A stretch of 64,000 nt of DNA, taken from assembly GCF_900167455.1 (NCBI RefSeq), contig NZ_FUWJ01000002.1:372305-436304 (forward strand). Direction: 5' to 3'. Below the pieces are notes generated by a model that was given only the letters and a program-made list of their open reading frames with translations, was not told the origin of the DNA and ran no database searches. A program made the translations under genes and the position numbers. This document shows positions 62,600-64,000 of this stretch, one piece after another. Within the stretch, counting starts at the first letter, position 1. The number at the start of each line of letters is the position of its first letter. This stretch comes from Enhydrobacter aerosaccus (GTDB taxonomy: Bacteria; Pseudomonadota; Alphaproteobacteria; Reyranellales; Reyranellaceae).

Positions 62600-63403
62600 T
62601 CAGTCCCGGTAATTCGCCGCCCGCTTCTGCAGGTTCGACATGACGGCCTCGAGCTGGTTCGGTGAACCGATCAGCTTCTGCTGCTCGACTGACTCGGCCA
62701 TCAGGCCAGTCGCCGCGTCCGACGCCACGGCGAGGTTCAGGAGCCGCTTGGCCGCCCGCACGGCATCCGGACTCTTGGCAGCGATCTCACCGGCCGCTTC
62801 CAGCGCGGCGGCGCGCGGATCGGCGACGATGCGGGTCACGAAGCCAAGCCGCTGCGCCTCCTCGCCGTTGAAGATTCGGCCGGTGTAGGTGAGCTCGCGC
62901 ACGATATCCTCGCGCGCCAGATGGCGCATGAGCTGCGTGCCGGCGAGATCGGGCACCAGCCCCCACTTGATCTCCATGACCGAGAAACGCGCATCGGCGG
63001 TCGCGTAGCGCATGTCGGCGCCGAGCGCGATCTGGAAGCCGCCGCCGAAGGCGACGCCATGGACCGCGGCAATCACCGGCACCGGCAGGACGCGCCATTG
63101 CCAGGCGCATTGCTGCGGGCGATTGGCGATGCCATGAGTGCGCGTGGTAAGATCGCGAACGCCGGGCACCTTGTCGCCCTGCTCCTTCATGGCGGCGAAG
63201 CTGCCCATGTCGAGGCCGGCGCAGAAGGCCTTGCCCTCGCCCGACAGCACCACGGCGCGCAGCCCCTTCATCTCCGTCAGTCGCTGCCCGGCCTCCAGGA
63301 TGGCCTCGAACATGGCGGGATCGAGCGCATTCATCTTGTCGGCCCGAACCAGCCGCACGTCGGCAACGCCATCCTTGAAGTCGATGGCAACACGGTCCTT
63401 CAT
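62600..63403 (-). CDS. Enoyl-CoA hydratase/isomerase family protein
   Basis: This is a crotonase-fold protein of 267 residues from MKDRVAIDFKDG, with GGAGAGGGAC before the ATG. FCAGLDMGSFAAM and HGVAFGGGFQIALGADMRYA are the oxyanion and CoA sites. FSVMEIKWGLVPDLAGTQLMRHL carries an Asp where dehalogenase/isomerase members have their acid. Its ATG overlaps the stop of the small upstream gene (ATGA), so it is translationally coupled to the tauE operon. The LysR gene follows. Confidence 0.88.
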   Translation of the reverse strand: MKDRVAIDFKDGVADVRLVRADKMNALDPAMFEAILEAGQRLTEMKGLRAVVLSGEGKAFCAGLDMGSFAAMKEQGDKVPGVRDLTTRTHGIANRPQQCAWQWRVLPVPVIAAVHGVAFGGGFQIALGADMRYATADARFSVMEIKWGLVPDLAGTQLMRHLAREDIVRELTYTGRIFNGEEAQRLGFVTRIVADPRAAALEAAGEIAAKSPDAVRAAKRLLNLAVASDAATGLMAESVEQQKLIGSPNQLEAVMSNLQKRAANYRD

Positions 63404-63606
63404 TTGTCCCTCTCCGATTTCAGCCACTCGCGCAGGCGGCGTTTCACTTCATCCGGCGACAGGCGCTCCGGCGGCTTGAGCCCGCCATCTTCCTGCTTCG
63501 GCCACATCAGCACGGCGATCGCACGCTGCACATCGGCGAAGCTGCAATCGTCCGGCAACCGATCGAGCAGCTCGCGGACCTGATCCTTGACGCTCTTGTC
63601 GCTCAT
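63400..63606 (-). CDS. Small protein resembling antitoxin/DUF2281-type proteins
   Basis: This 68-residue protein contains VRELLDRLPDDCSFADVQRAIAVL, a C-terminal LSPDEVKRRLREWLKSE and otherwise mostly charged text. 'LLDRLPDDCS-x2-DVQ' and 'EVKRRL-x-WL' read like the small antitoxin-like proteins that normally carry LPDDCSIEDVQYHLY. Here the HLY text is replaced by AIAVLMWPKQEDG. No toxin gene adjoins; the neighbours are a permease and a crotonase, both overlapping it by ATGA. The function is unknown. Confidence 0.6.
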   Translation of the reverse strand: MSDKSVKDQVRELLDRLPDDCSFADVQRAIAVLMWPKQEDGGLKPPERLSPDEVKRRLREWLKSERDK

Positions 63607-64000
63607 CGTCCCGCCATCTGCCAAACACCCTGCGCAACATAGACCGCACCGAGGGCCAGAATCACGCGGCGCGTCCAGTAATAGAACTGCTTGTCGGACA
63701 GCCGGTCGAGGAAGCTGCGCGACAACGTGGTGCCGAGGACCGCGCACCCGGCCGCGAAGGCCATGACCAGCCATTGCTCCGGATCGCCCGCGACGGAGCG
63801 GCCGACCAGCCCGCCGAAGTAGATAACCTTGGTGAGATGGCCCATCACCTGCGCCGCCGCCTTGGTCGAGACATTGACCTGCCGCGTCATGCCGGTGCGC
63901 ACATAGAAGATATCGAGGATCGGCCCGGTCACGCCCGAGACGAGCTGCAGTCCGCCGCCGATCACGCCAGCAGTGAAGGCCTGCCCGCGTCTTTCGATAT
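63603..64000 (-). CDS. TSUP/TauE-SafE family membrane protein (truncated by window edge)
   Basis: The C-terminal part of a sulfite/organosulfur exporter-like permease is seen. The frame is open to base 64000, so the N-terminus lies outside the window. The visible 132 residues include GGGLQLVSGVTGPILDIFYV, KAAAQVMGHLTKVIYFG and WLVMAFAAGCAVLGTTLSRSFLDRLSDKQFYYWTRRVILALGAVYV, a typical TauE end. Its stop overlaps the start of the small gene that follows (ATGA). Cargo unknown. Confidence 0.85.
   Translation of the reverse strand, partial: IERRGQAFTAGVIGGGLQLVSGVTGPILDIFYVRTGMTRQVNVSTKAAAQVMGHLTKVIYFGGLVGRSVAGDPEQWLVMAFAAGCAVLGTTLSRSFLDRLSDKQFYYWTRRVILALGAVYVAQGVWQMAGR

Overview
This is a GC-rich, densely packed chromosomal stretch from a Gram-negative heterotroph. 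It is most likely an alphaproteobacterium from the soil or rhizosphere (Bradyrhizobium/Reyranella/Rhodospirillales type). That is an inference from the gene families: a long single-chain acyl-CoA carboxylase, many crotonases and short-chain dehydrogenases, TAXI-TRAP transport, Tat-type binding proteins, and a sulfatase-fold enzyme that reads like the rhizobial phosphonate monoester hydrolase. I saw no rRNA, tRNA, insertion sequence, prophage or CRISPR array. The window is almost entirely protein-coding, with 64 genes called. The last one runs off the right edge.

Left third, nitrogen: 114-11707 on the minus strand is a urea module. It reads ureD-ureA-ureBC-ureE-ureF-(DUF3995 membrane protein)-ureG, a 440 bp regulatory gap, then urtA-urtB-urtC-urtD-urtE. 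The urease beta and alpha subunits are fused in one polypeptide while gamma stays separate. A sigma-54 type -24/-12 element lies ahead of urtA, and a hairpin between urtA and urtB could attenuate transcription. At 18322-22207 lies a second nitrogen module: atzG-atzE-atzH on the minus strand, with an allophanate hydrolase (atzF) divergent from it. Together these would turn carboxybiuret-type compounds into ammonia and CO2. Between the two modules are greB, an orphan peptide-type binding protein, protocatechuate 3,4-dioxygenase (pcaHG) in one run with the phosphonate monoester hydrolase-like gene, and a D-2-hydroxyacid dehydrogenase.

Middle third, carbon and lipid metabolism: PhoD phosphatase, several short-chain dehydrogenases, an FMN 2-hydroxyacid dehydrogenase, a second orphan binding protein, the 1115-residue biotin-dependent carboxylase, a stand-alone ClpP, an ArsR/SRPBCC pair with a clear palindromic operator, two adjacent acyl-CoA dehydrogenases separated by a block of hairpins, an enoyl-CoA hydratase and a 3-hydroxyacyl-CoA dehydrogenase. 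Two tandem paralogous membrane proteins of unknown function and a DUF4239-like membrane protein follow.

Right third: RhlE helicase with a long repetitive GDRP/GDHP tail, a D-aminoacylase, a DMT exporter, a GFA-family protein, two tandem RcnB-like periplasmic proteins, then a run of rpiR, aminotransferase, TAXI binding protein and fused TRAP permease that looks like a regulated uptake-and-deamination unit. The window closes with an epoxide hydrolase, crotonases, a glutathione S-transferase, a LysR regulator and the start of a tauE/safE operon.

The most unusual items are the UreB-UreC fusion, the combination of urease with AtzGEH/AtzF, the internally duplicated winged-helix-like protein at 24603-25487, and the tandem membrane paralogs at 43397-44631.
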